Origin: Paramecium sonneborni
Taxonomy: Eukaryota; Ciliophora; Oligohymenophorea; Peniculida; Parameciidae
DNA: 64,000 nucleotides
Assembly: GCA_905182985.1 (NCBI GenBank)
Contig: CAJJDN010000005.1
Coordinates: 737,240-801,239, forward strand
Direction: 5' to 3'
The first letter of the stretch is position 1; each line of letters begins with the position of its first letter. The notes beneath the pieces were generated by a model. That model worked only from the letters and a program-made list of their open reading frames with translations. It searched no databases and was not told the DNA's origin. Positions 53,359 to 64,000 of the stretch are shown in pieces. The position numbers were made by a program, and so were the translations under genes.

Positions 53359-55292
53359 ATAATATAGTGGAGAATTTCCATTTGGTATAATTTCAATAAT
53401 TAAGAATTATTTATTATTGTTATAAATTAGAACTTTTCATTGTTAATTAGGAGAATACTTAAATTTATAGTCTGGAGGATGTGTAGAATGTGATATTTCA
53501 TAGAATTAATATTCTGTTTCATTTAATGCTTCTAAATGTGAAACTAAAGATGAAATTAAGATTAAAAATATATAGCCAGCCATGATTGAATTAAGAGAAG
53601 GATATTGGAGACCATTTTATTTCAGTAAAATTATTGAAGAATGCTATCATCTAAATTTAAATTGTTTAGGTGGTTGGTTTGCAGGAAATCCTTCTTGTGC
53701 TTTTGGCCATATAGGAGCATTATGTGAATAATGTGATTTATATAATATAGCAGGAAATGGTTAATTTTCTCAAAGCAAAAAGTATTCATGCTCTAGTTGT
53801 GAAGATGTAGCTGGAAATATCGTTAATATATTATTGGTTATATTATGGACTTTATTTTCTGTCTTTTTGTCTGTTAACAGCACAATTAAAATGATAGAAG
53901 AGTTTATTCAATATACTAAACTTAAAACAATAGGAAAATTTATAGTATTTAAATCAGCATCAACTTCAGTTTTGATAAAAGTCTTTACAAATTATTTATA
54001 AATTATCAGTTCTTTAGCAACTTTTTAATTAACAATTCCTAGTGGAATAACTTTAACATTTACATCAGTAGGAAATCCAATAGAATCAATGGCATTCTCA
54101 TTAGATTGTTATTTAGTTTAAGTGAGCTCTATACCAATTCATTATCTTCGATTAATATGGGGGCTCTTAATGGTTGGATTTTATATCTTTGCTTATATGT
54201 TTATTCATTTAGTCTCCTAAGTTGTTATCAATAAATTATAACCTAGCATAACATTTATAGTTACTACTTTAATATACATCTACATATATTTATCTCCAAA
54301 TATTTTCGGAGGTTTGATTTCTTTATTATCATACAGAAATATTTCTAATATTGATTGGATTTCTGCTAATGTATCTTACGAATATAATACCTCATTACAT
54401 TATGATTGGTTGGTCTTTTTTGTAACCCCAATATTTATTATAATTGGAATTATTTTGCCTCTTTTCTTTTGGTTTGTAGTTTATTATAATCGAAGTAAAT
54501 TAGATACAACAAAAGTAAGAAAGATTTGGGGATATCTCTATAACGAATATAAAGTAAGTACCTATTATTGGGAAACAATAAAAATTATTTAAAAAGAATT
54601 CATTATTTTAGTATTAATTTATTATGAAGATTATATAGCAATAAAAGCAATTTTAATCTTTTTTATTTTGTATATATATGGTAATCTAACATATTAATAT
54701 AAACCATACTAAACAGGAGATTTAAATCATATTGATTCTTTACAGACATCTATATGTAAAATATCCATACTGTTAGCATCACTTATCTTTACAGCCTAAA
54801 GTTTACAGATAAGAGAAATAATTTTGCCTTCTTACGTAATTCTAGCAGTAATTAATTTTGCATTTACCTTAAATATTCTTTCTAAAATTTTATTTGCTTA
54901 CTTTGATAAATTGTAAGTGTAAATTGATTCTGTCAAGGCTTATTTTAGTTATAGATTTCCATATATTATTAAAAGCAATAAAATTTGTGTGAAGGTATTT
55001 AAAAACACAGTTGAAAGAAAATAAATAATTAGATAAAGATTTTTAATGATTAAAGCTTATTTACTTGCTGAAGCTAAATAAATAATCCAATACAAAGAGT
55101 ATATATATATTATAGAGATTTTTTAGGTTCTAAAAGTAAATAAGTAAAACAAACAGAAAAATGTATGATGGTGGATTGTACGATAACTTTTCCTCCTCTC
55201 CATAGAATATCAATAAAATAATTAGACTAAATACAAATTACAATTCATCAAGATTTAATATTCATATCAAATAATCCTCTTCAGAAAATTGA
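53359..55292 (+). CDS. second assembly copy of the giant gene's 3' end
   Basis: Same coding sequence as 51289-53222 (from QYSGEFPFGIISI through the membrane helices to SSSEN), ending at TGA 55290-55292. It has no start or upstream exons of its own, so it should not be counted as a separate gene. A 28-nt intron near the end (GTATATATA...TTTTTTAG) is needed to reach the tail KMYDGGLYDNFSSSP. Confidence 0.7.
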
Positions 55293-55427
55293 AATTAATA
55301 TCTAGAATATCAAAACATAAAAAAAAATAAATTTTAATATAATTATATATTTATTAATGAAAATTCAAGATTAAATTGATGAAAACAATTGTTAAAATAT
55401 GTAATGATTGCAGGAGATTTAAAAGTT
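53359..55427 (+). repeat. duplication B, copy 2
   Basis: Offset 2070 from copy 1. The sequence that follows (55428 on) is joined to this copy. Confidence 0.95.
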
Positions 55428-55784
55428 AAATTTAGAGTTTTCAAAAAAAATTTATAATTCAAATTCTCCTTTCTCATTAATTTAATTTTAATAAGAAATT
55501 ATTGTATATCTATTTGTATTAATATTTGATAAGTTTACTTAATGTATTTAAAATTATCATAATATTCTATAGGGGATTTTAGAAATTCTTATTAAGTATT
55601 CAGTCTACAATTTTTAGATCATTATTTATGGAAAAGTTGAAGATAAATTTAATTAATAACTTTTTAATAAAAAAATAATGAAATTAAATGCTTTGATTCA
55701 ATTAAAGAGGTCTATTCATAAGCAAAAACAAATAAGTTCCATAAAAACTTCAGTTTATCTAAAAAAAAAATAAATTCTCAATAA

Positions 55785-56980
55785 TACCAGATAATGCTTC
55801 TGAAATACCATTAAATTTTTCTCTGTCTAAATGATATAGATTCATATATTTCATTTAATATGAATGATAAAATAATTACTACTAATATCAAATATGTGAA
55901 ATTTAATCAAGCTTATATTTATTTAAAAGTAGATGATGATAAGCTATTAATTCTAATATTATTGTGGGTTTGACTTAGAATTAAAATAGGATATTCTTTT
56001 TTCTCATTCCATTATTTATATTAGAACTAATTTAAACTTTATAGATTTTATTTTTAATACTTTACTTCTATCCAAAGTCAGAAACGGTTAGAGTTACCAA
56101 AATTAGTACTTATTATTGAAAAACTGCAACTAATTCTCCAAACTAATTCATAATTTTTCTTAAAAATTTATTATGAAGACTATTTTGAAAAAAAATATCA
56201 ATCTTGTATTTTCCATACTTATAATTAATCTAGCAATTATACATAAAACTCATCCAAAATGTAGGCTTAAATCATTGTTAGTTCTTTTATAAAATAATTG
56301 TGTAAACTCGTATTTGCTAACTTTGCTGATTCGTAACCAAAAGATTAAAGAGAAATGATATAATTTCATCTCTTAAACAATCCTACATTTGATATAAATT
56401 AGAACTAAATTTAAAAATATTCTGAATTAATGATAGTAAAAGGATTTGTTTAATAGCATTTTAGAATATTGAAAAATATATTGGATGATGAATTTTAGGA
56501 TCAAAGTTAATTGATTAGTTTTAGCTAATTTCAAGAGTATATATTATATTAATAATAAATTTTATTAAGTATAAAATAGATGTAAATAGGAAACATATGA
56601 AGTTGGGATGGACAAAATTTTTTCTTCTAATTCTCTTAATAAAAAGAAAATCATTAGACTAAATACATAATTTAATTAGTCTAGGCTTCACCTTTATATC
56701 AAATAATTTGTTATAAAATTGGTTTAAATTTTATTATTTGAGGTCAATTCAAACTTTTTTCTATATTAGACGAATTTCGATAAATATTATATATTTTAAT
56801 AATTTTTTTTTTAAATCTTGAAAGTGATGAATAAGATAAAAGAGTTTTGTAGTGGGTACATTAAAACTATACTATTTGCGATTGAGTTTAAACCTCGATT
56901 TTAAGTATTTAAATCATTATTACAAAGTTTCCTCAAGAGTTTTTTATCATTCCTCATCTTTTACATCATGTTTAATTATT
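55785..56980 (+). repeat. duplication C, copy 1
   Basis: 1196 bp identical by eye to 56982-58177; the copies meet at the single N at 56981. Contains the decayed paralogue and the first 154 bp (56827-56980) of the TmcB-like gene, which is cut off at the N. Confidence 0.95.
55900..56560 (+). pseudogene. decayed paralogue of the giant protein's membrane domain
   Basis: KISTYY and FIIFLK..YYEDY here match KVSTYYWET ... FIILVLIYYEDY of the giant protein, and a preceding hydrophobic stretch (IFFFLIPLFILELI) matches its WLVFFVTPIFIIIG helix. The Trp codon after STYY is TGA here (56117-56119), and a frame change is needed to reach YYEDY. So this is a nonsense- and frameshift-bearing relic. A second assembly copy lies 1197 bp downstream (57097-57757). 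Confidence 0.6.
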
Positions 56981-56981
56981 N

Positions 56982-58177
56982 TACCAGATAATGCTTCTGA
57001 AATACCATTAAATTTTTCTCTGTCTAAATGATATAGATTCATATATTTCATTTAATATGAATGATAAAATAATTACTACTAATATCAAATATGTGAAATT
57101 TAATCAAGCTTATATTTATTTAAAAGTAGATGATGATAAGCTATTAATTCTAATATTATTGTGGGTTTGACTTAGAATTAAAATAGGATATTCTTTTTTC
57201 TCATTCCATTATTTATATTAGAACTAATTTAAACTTTATAGATTTTATTTTTAATACTTTACTTCTATCCAAAGTCAGAAACGGTTAGAGTTACCAAAAT
57301 TAGTACTTATTATTGAAAAACTGCAACTAATTCTCCAAACTAATTCATAATTTTTCTTAAAAATTTATTATGAAGACTATTTTGAAAAAAAATATCAATC
57401 TTGTATTTTCCATACTTATAATTAATCTAGCAATTATACATAAAACTCATCCAAAATGTAGGCTTAAATCATTGTTAGTTCTTTTATAAAATAATTGTGT
57501 AAACTCGTATTTGCTAACTTTGCTGATTCGTAACCAAAAGATTAAAGAGAAATGATATAATTTCATCTCTTAAACAATCCTACATTTGATATAAATTAGA
57601 ACTAAATTTAAAAATATTCTGAATTAATGATAGTAAAAGGATTTGTTTAATAGCATTTTAGAATATTGAAAAATATATTGGATGATGAATTTTAGGATCA
57701 AAGTTAATTGATTAGTTTTAGCTAATTTCAAGAGTATATATTATATTAATAATAAATTTTATTAAGTATAAAATAGATGTAAATAGGAAACATATGAAGT
57801 TGGGATGGACAAAATTTTTTCTTCTAATTCTCTTAATAAAAAGAAAATCATTAGACTAAATACATAATTTAATTAGTCTAGGCTTCACCTTTATATCAAA
57901 TAATTTGTTATAAAATTGGTTTAAATTTTATTATTTGAGGTCAATTCAAACTTTTTTCTATATTAGACGAATTTCGATAAATATTATATATTTTAATAAT
58001 TTTTTTTTTAAATCTTGAAAGTGATGAATAAGATAAAAGAGTTTTGTAGTGGGTACATTAAAACTATACTATTTGCGATTGAGTTTAAACCTCGATTTTA
58101 AGTATTTAAATCATTATTACAAAGTTTCCTCAAGAGTTTTTTATCATTCCTCATCTTTTACATCATGTTTAATTATT
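56982..58177 (+). repeat. duplication C, copy 2
   Basis: Offset 1197 from copy 1. This copy runs into the complete TmcB-like gene (start 58024). Confidence 0.95.
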
Positions 58178-61100
58178 AGCCTTATTTTTGGATAGATCTT
58201 CTGATTAATAATTTGATTATGTTGTTTTACTATCCCATTTCTCTTTGTTTGAACCTATGTTAACGGAAAGCTTAAGCAAAATATTTCTATTTGTAATTTT
58301 TGCATTTTAAATAATTTTACTATTTTATCTACTTATTGCAACATTTGAAACTTAAAGAGTAGCTTTAAACTTTAAATTAAGATTAATTTTAGAGAAGAAG
58401 ATAGAATCAGTTAATTCTATTTTGCACTGGTACTTTACATTTTATAGTGTCTTCACAATACCAATAATTGTAATTAGTGTTAAATTTATGTTAACTGATT
58501 ATTATTTTTTTGGTTACTTTAACGCAATTATCTAATTCTATTAAGGAATAATACTTATATATTTGTTAAGAAATCATAGATTTGCTGAAAATAATTCTTT
58601 TAAAAGAAGATTTGCCTATGTTTAATTGTTCAATTATACGATTAGTTTCTTATTAATTTTTTTTAGATTTTATTCAGAAATTACATTTGTTAAATATATA
58701 ATTGGATTTTCTTATGCAATTTTGCAAATAATTGATCAATTTTATAGTTGCCCATATAGAGATCCTTTTCGAGAGCCATCTTTAAAAGTAGCAATGATAT
58801 TATTGAGCAGTATGTTCATATGCTTACTGTTTTCATTGGAAACTATAATAGATGGATAATTATTTTGGACTTTATTTGTGGCTGGATTAATGAGTGGTGT
58901 ATCAACTTCAATAAGTTCATTATTTCATGAATTTGCTATGACAAATTATAATTCTCGTTTCAATTTATAAGAAAAATATATAATTATTGGAGTAGATTAA
59001 TTTTATAGTCACTTTAATCATTTTTAAACAAGTGAATATAATAAATTAACTTACTTTTAATAATTGATAAAACATAATGAGAATTGTTTAAGGCCTAAAT
59101 GTCCTTCTTAAAGATCTAAATTATCTAAAATTAATTTTAATGATAAAATATAATTACAAAAACTAACAATTGATGTAGTAAATTGTATTTTTAAGACTTG
59201 TCATAGTAGAACTGTAGTAAAAAATGGTGAAATTCATAAACCTAAATTTGAGCAATTACAATTATAATACATTAGTTTTTTATCTTTAACAGCCTAAAGA
59301 CCATTAATTGGCTATGTAGAGTTAAGAAGATATTAATAAGATTAAAATAGTGATAATTCGTTATATTTTAGAGAATTGACATCAAAAATTTCTGCTGAGT
59401 TGGAATTTTCAATTTTATATCTTCAAGAAAGAATGATTTAATAGTAATTTAGAAAGGAAAGATATATTGGAAGAGAAGAAAAATTAACAATTGCATAATT
59501 GTGGAGAAGTGTAAATTTTTACTAAGAAATAACTCCTAAAATAATAGATGTGATAGAAAAGAAATAAAAGTTTTGGGATAATTTAATTGAAGGTTATGAT
59601 GATTTAGAACCATTTCATAAAGAATAGCTTTAATTATGTAAATCTATAGATGAATTGTATAAGAAAATTAAATGTATAAATTATGATAAATATTTAAGCC
59701 ACAATTGTGATTCCAGAGGTGTTTTTTGATAGATCAAAGGATATCAGTTTATAAACAGTTCTCAAAACATTGGATCCAGAAGATAGAAATATTAATATTC
59801 TAAATTTGAAATTATATTCTATTCTATATTCAGTTATATTGAATGATTTTGATAGAGTAATATATGATTATATTATTTTAGGCATTTTAAGCAGAAAAAT
59901 AAATAGAAGATTTAATAAAGGAAGATAGATAGAAATCTATTGAAGTAATTGATGATTGTGCTTTATTAAAAGATGAAGCTGTTATTATCTTAGTGAGTCT
60001 TGTAAAAAAGAAGGGACATATTGTGAATAAGAATTTGTTAACATTAGCTAATTTTTTTGAGTTTTAAAATGTTTAAGATATAGCAGGAGTATATATTTAA
60101 TATATATTGAAGTAAACATAAATATCATCTTTCCTACCACCTGATTTAAGGACATTACATGATGCATCCTTGAATGATTTTGTTTCAAAGGGATTTACAA
60201 AATACTCAGTTTAAAGCATTCATTCCTTTTATTTATAAAAATAGGGTTATTTGAGAGAATGTTACATTAAAATGGGAAATTTATTTTAAGATCCATCTGA
60301 TTTTATATTAACTGGCTCAGTTCTTAGATTATAAACTTCTTATGATGTAATTATGTTTGATAGCTATGGTAAAATTATTGGATGTACTTAAGATTTTTTT
60401 GAAAAAAGAATTTTACCTAATAATCCTAATTTTACTATGGAAAGATTTGTAGAATAAGGACATATTTTTATGTTGATGCCATTTATTTTAATAAATTTAA
60501 GAAAACTGGCTAATGAAATTGAAACAGAATTTGTAGATTATACTTATTTTCCAGAATGTTTATAAGATATCGGTTTATAATTTGGATAAATTTTTAATGA
60601 TAGATAAAAATATGATCAAAAATTATCATCCTATAATTTAACTACAATAAAATCATAATTAGCTTCTCATGCTTCAGCAATCTCAGCCAGAAGTTATAAT
60701 AATTAAGATGAATAGGTGAAAATTAAAGGGTTAAATATTCCTATGTTATAAGTAGATAAAGTGAATTTAATACTTGATTTTTTATAGAAATATCATGATG
60801 AAAAATCTATTAAATGTGATATTCTTAAAATCAAATATAATATAGAATTTTAAATAATGGAAACAAAAAAAGAGAGATATCCTTATTTTATTCTAAAATC
60901 AGAACCTCTAAGTGAATTTGAAAGATCTGATTCAAGTTCAATCATACCTTATAAAAAATCTATTAGAAGAACTTTAATAGCACTTAAATATGGAGAATCT
61001 TAAACTGGAGTAGATTCATCAAATTCCAAAAATTTTATAACAAGAAATTTTTAATAATACTAAGATTAATTAAATGAAACTACAGATATAAAAGGACCTT

Positions 61101-63401
61101 CAGATCAACATTTATTAGAATAGATTATGGAAATAAATGACATATCAAATACTAAAAAATAATAGGATGAATCAAAAGTAGTTTTTGAAAATCCACAGAT
61201 TTCAAGGATTGAAGATCAAGATTTCTAGTAATTAGTTAATGAAATTGAAGAAAGTAAAATAATTGTTTAACAACCTGAATAAGAGTAATTTGAAGATCCT
61301 AAATATGATTCTGAATTGATAGAAAAAAAGTCTGATAGTTCAAAAGATTTAAAATAAAAAAAAAAAAATAATATATTGGATATTTTAAGAAAAAATATTG
61401 CTAATTAAGAAGTTTTAGATCATGAAAATAAATAATCTTCTAAACCAAGTACAACAAAAACTTCTTCATCAAAGTCTCCTTATCTATTAATTAGATCTCT
61501 ATATTAACTTGGAGAAATTAATACATAAATTTGGCTTATTATCATTGTAAATATTGTAGTTTGTTTGACAGCTTTAATTTTGGTTTTCATTAAAAATTAC
61601 ATTATTTAAGGTAATTATTTCAGTTATAATTTAAGATTAATTTGGAATTCTTTAAACTAATTTAAATTATGTTCAATATCCAGAAAAAATCAATAACTAC
61701 TTTTTAAAAACTTTAATGTTTTCTTCTAACATTCTTCATTAAAATTTAGGACTTGTAAATTATAGTTAATTAGTGAACAATGCTATTAAAACTGAATTTA
61801 GTAATTTAGCATTAAATATCGAATACGATTTAAAAAGTATTTATGAAGATATTATTGCCTTTGAAAATTAAGTAATACCATTAAATGATGATCTCAAAAT
61901 AATCAATAATTTATAAGAGTTCGCCATTATATTTGATTTAACAATATTATTAGAATAAATTTCATCGAATTCAATTAATTTAAATTAGTAAATCGAAAAT
62001 GAATTAGATGAAAAATTCTTATCATTAAATTTATTTTTTAAGTTAAATATGGTCTAAGTAATTACAGTAAGTAAAAGTTATATCAATTATTTAAATGAAA
62101 ATTTAATTTTTTATGAGTAATAAATTGTTAATGCTTTAATTTATATTGTTGTGGCAGAGCTTTGTGTAATAACAGCTTTTATGTTTTTGATAATCAAAGT
62201 ATTATAAGATGTAAATGATTTAATTAGAAAAATATTAATTCTTATAACAAAATTAAGTGAAGATGATGTAAATTAAATTAATAAGATATATAATGAACTA
62301 AAAATTATTTTAAAAGATCCAAAATAAGTTTTATGGAAATCAACTAATTTTGTTAAATACATTTTTGAATCAAACTTTGTAAAGGTAAAATAGGATATAA
62401 ATTTTCTCTAATCTTCTATTGGATCAAACCCTTCAAATAATAGCAAATAGAAATAAAAAAGGAGATATTAGAATAGTTCCTTAACTTCAAGAGTGTATAA
62501 TTTAAGATTGCCTTAGATTTGGAATTATGCATTCTTATTTTTATCGTGGTTATTTTTAGCTGGATATTTATTGGGTGCATTAGGATTATCTATATCAATG
62601 GTTTAATCGATTAAACCAGCAATAACATTAAATTTATAATTAATAGAATTTAAATTAAAATTCGATTCTTTAATAGTTTATGGAGAAATATTGAAAACAG
62701 ATCATTTGGTGAATGAAAAATTAAATAAAATTTTTCAATTGTCTTAAATTTAATTTAATTTAAGTGGGGTTTTAACAGAATTTTTTTCTTTACAAGAAGG
62801 TTTTTAAGATTAATTATCTGTAATTTATGATTAATTAGCATCAAGCGCATCCCTTTTAGAAGAATAAAAAAACTCCTTATTGATTCCTTTTAGAAGTTCA
62901 CTTTGTGAAAGTGATCCTACTTTAGTTTCATCTTGTACATCTTCTTTAGAATCATCCTCTTCAGACAATAGTTTGGATTATATATCTGGAGGAATAGTTG
63001 ATATGGTACATGAATTTTCTAAAACTTTGAAAACATTCTGGTAGTCAAATGATTATGCTATAACTGATTATAATCAATTAGAATCTTTTTTATCTGGGTA
63101 AGTTCACACAACACAATTTATCCATCATTTTCTATTTCAAGGAAAAATTATGGAATAAATTGCAAGTACTATGCTAAGTTTAAATAAAAGCACTTTAGAC
63201 TCAGTTACTTAAAAGTTCCAGATTTATATGTATACTATGGGATTGACATTGATTATCATATATATTATATGCTTTTACAAATGGATTTTAAGGTTAGATA
63301 ATACAATGTATTTAACAAAATTAGCTTTAACTTTAATTCCTGCAGATTCGTTGAATGAATAAAAGACAATGACTGACTTAAAAAATATTTAAAATGATTG
63401 A
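58024..63401 (+). CDS. TmcB-like large multi-pass membrane protein
   Basis: 1,759 residues with four placed introns (23, 25, 25, 25 nt); the spliced length is in frame. Start MNKIKEFCSGYIKTILF. About eight N-terminal helices (SLSKIFLFVIFAFQIILLFYLL, IIGFSYAILQIIDQF, LKVAMILLSSMFICLLFS). A large cytosolic helical region (~residues 320-560) contains TPR-like pairs (EITPKIIDVIEKKQKFWDNL, DRNINILNLKLYSILYSV), as in ciliate TmcB/TmcC-type proteins. A possible PAS-like part follows (VIMFDSYGKIIGCTQDFFEK). Two or three more helices lie near the C-terminus (IIIVNIVVCLTALILVF, YAFLFLSWLFLAGYLLGAL, MGLTLIIIYIICFY). Sensory or signalling role is inferred. The first exon lies inside duplication C. Confidence 0.65.
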
Positions 63402-63477
63402 GAATCATTATTATCTATATTCCACAAATAAAAATATGCTTTTAAAATTATTTATAATAAAACATTAATTTTTACAA

Positions 63478-64000
63478 ATGGCATTCAAAATAGTTTTCAA
63501 TAGAAAAATCCATAAATTGCCTCTTCATATAACTACTATATAGGCAATAAAATCTGCAATCGAAAAACTCTATCCTCAAATTGATCCTAATTATCATCTC
63601 GTTTTTTTCCATAACTAAGAACCTCTTGAAGTAAGAATTAAAATAATCTTTTAAGTTAATACATGAAGATGCATTACTAATACTTTTAAAGATTTTGTAA
63701 TTGTCTTCTTATAAATTATTTGTATTTGAAAACAACATTGGATAATTAACAGAGGAAGGTATTTTTAGCATTTAAATAATTAGATCTCAAATTTATGGAA
63801 TAATCTAGTATATATTCTGCTAGTATAATTTAGATTGATTAAAATCTAAAATAATAATAAACCAGACCAGATCATTAATAATAACAGCAACTTTATAAAA
63901 TAAATAAATAAAAACCAAATAATGAAATTGAGCAGTAATCAATTTAAAAATAGATGACTTAACTATAACAATAATAGCCTTAATGGTAATACCAAGAAAA
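63478..64000 (+). CDS. PB1-like, Gln-rich protein, 3' end outside window
   Basis: Start MAFKIVFNRKIHKLP at 63478, with two 25-nt introns (after NQEPLE and after QLTEE). The first ~85 residues fit a PB1 domain: basic first strand (NRKIHKL), TTIQAIKSAIEKLYPQ helix, HLVFFHNQ strand, HEDALLILLKIL, then KLFVFEN. The acidic OPCA motif is weak. From residue ~110 the chain is Gln/Asn-rich and runs off the window. PB1 domains pair proteins in signalling scaffolds. A ubiquitin-like fold of another kind is possible. Confidence 0.5.

Overview
This window is almost certainly macronuclear DNA of a Paramecium-like ciliate. It is very AT-rich. Long reading frames appear only if TAA and TAG are read as glutamine and TGA is the sole stop. 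The frames are joined by tiny introns (20-31 nt, GTA...TAG) that I placed by requiring the reading frame to close; for nearly every multi-exon model the spliced length is a whole number of codons. Genes lie on both strands and are packed tightly, often with 10-100 bp between them. All names below come from reading motifs by eye; no search was run.

0-12.6 kb: the 3' part of a Misato/DML1-type gene, three small genes (two overlap as ATGA), a calcium-dependent protein kinase, two purple acid phosphatase-type membrane phosphatases in opposite orientation (one with an extra ~220-residue N-terminal region), and a SIN1-type TORC2 subunit. 12.6-21.7 kb (mostly minus strand): a UBE3A-like HECT ligase carrying DUSP and AZUL domains, a coiled-coil protein, a J-domain protein, a two-pore cation channel, two weak plus-strand ORFs and a Snu23/ZMAT2-type splicing factor. 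22-23.6 kb: a 545-N gap flanked by a ~378 bp duplication.

23.8-42.6 kb: a coiled-coil protein, a three-BRCT (microcephalin-like) protein, a TTLL3-like ligase, a decayed copine next to an intact copine, a degenerate histidine-kinase-like membrane protein, a PP2C phosphatase divergent from a second TTLL gene (start codons 9 bp apart), an RPB7-like subunit, small unknown genes and a HEAT-repeat phosphatase regulatory subunit.

42.7-64 kb: a giant cysteine-rich, beta-helix-like surface protein ending in a multi-pass membrane domain; a decayed relative of its membrane domain; a 1,759-residue TmcB-like multi-pass protein; and the start of a PB1-like, glutamine-rich protein. Three single-N positions (49677, 53358, 56981) each join two exact tandem copies of 1.2-2.1 kb. 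I read these as unmerged contig overlaps, so the true locus should be about 4.4 kb shorter.

Themes are signalling and cytoskeleton: calcium (CDPK, copine, two-pore channel), TORC2 (SIN1), ubiquitin (DUSP-AZUL-HECT), phosphatases (PAP pair, PP2C, HEAT subunit), and tubulin modification or division (two TTLLs, Misato, BRCT protein). They look like independent genes, not an operon-like system.
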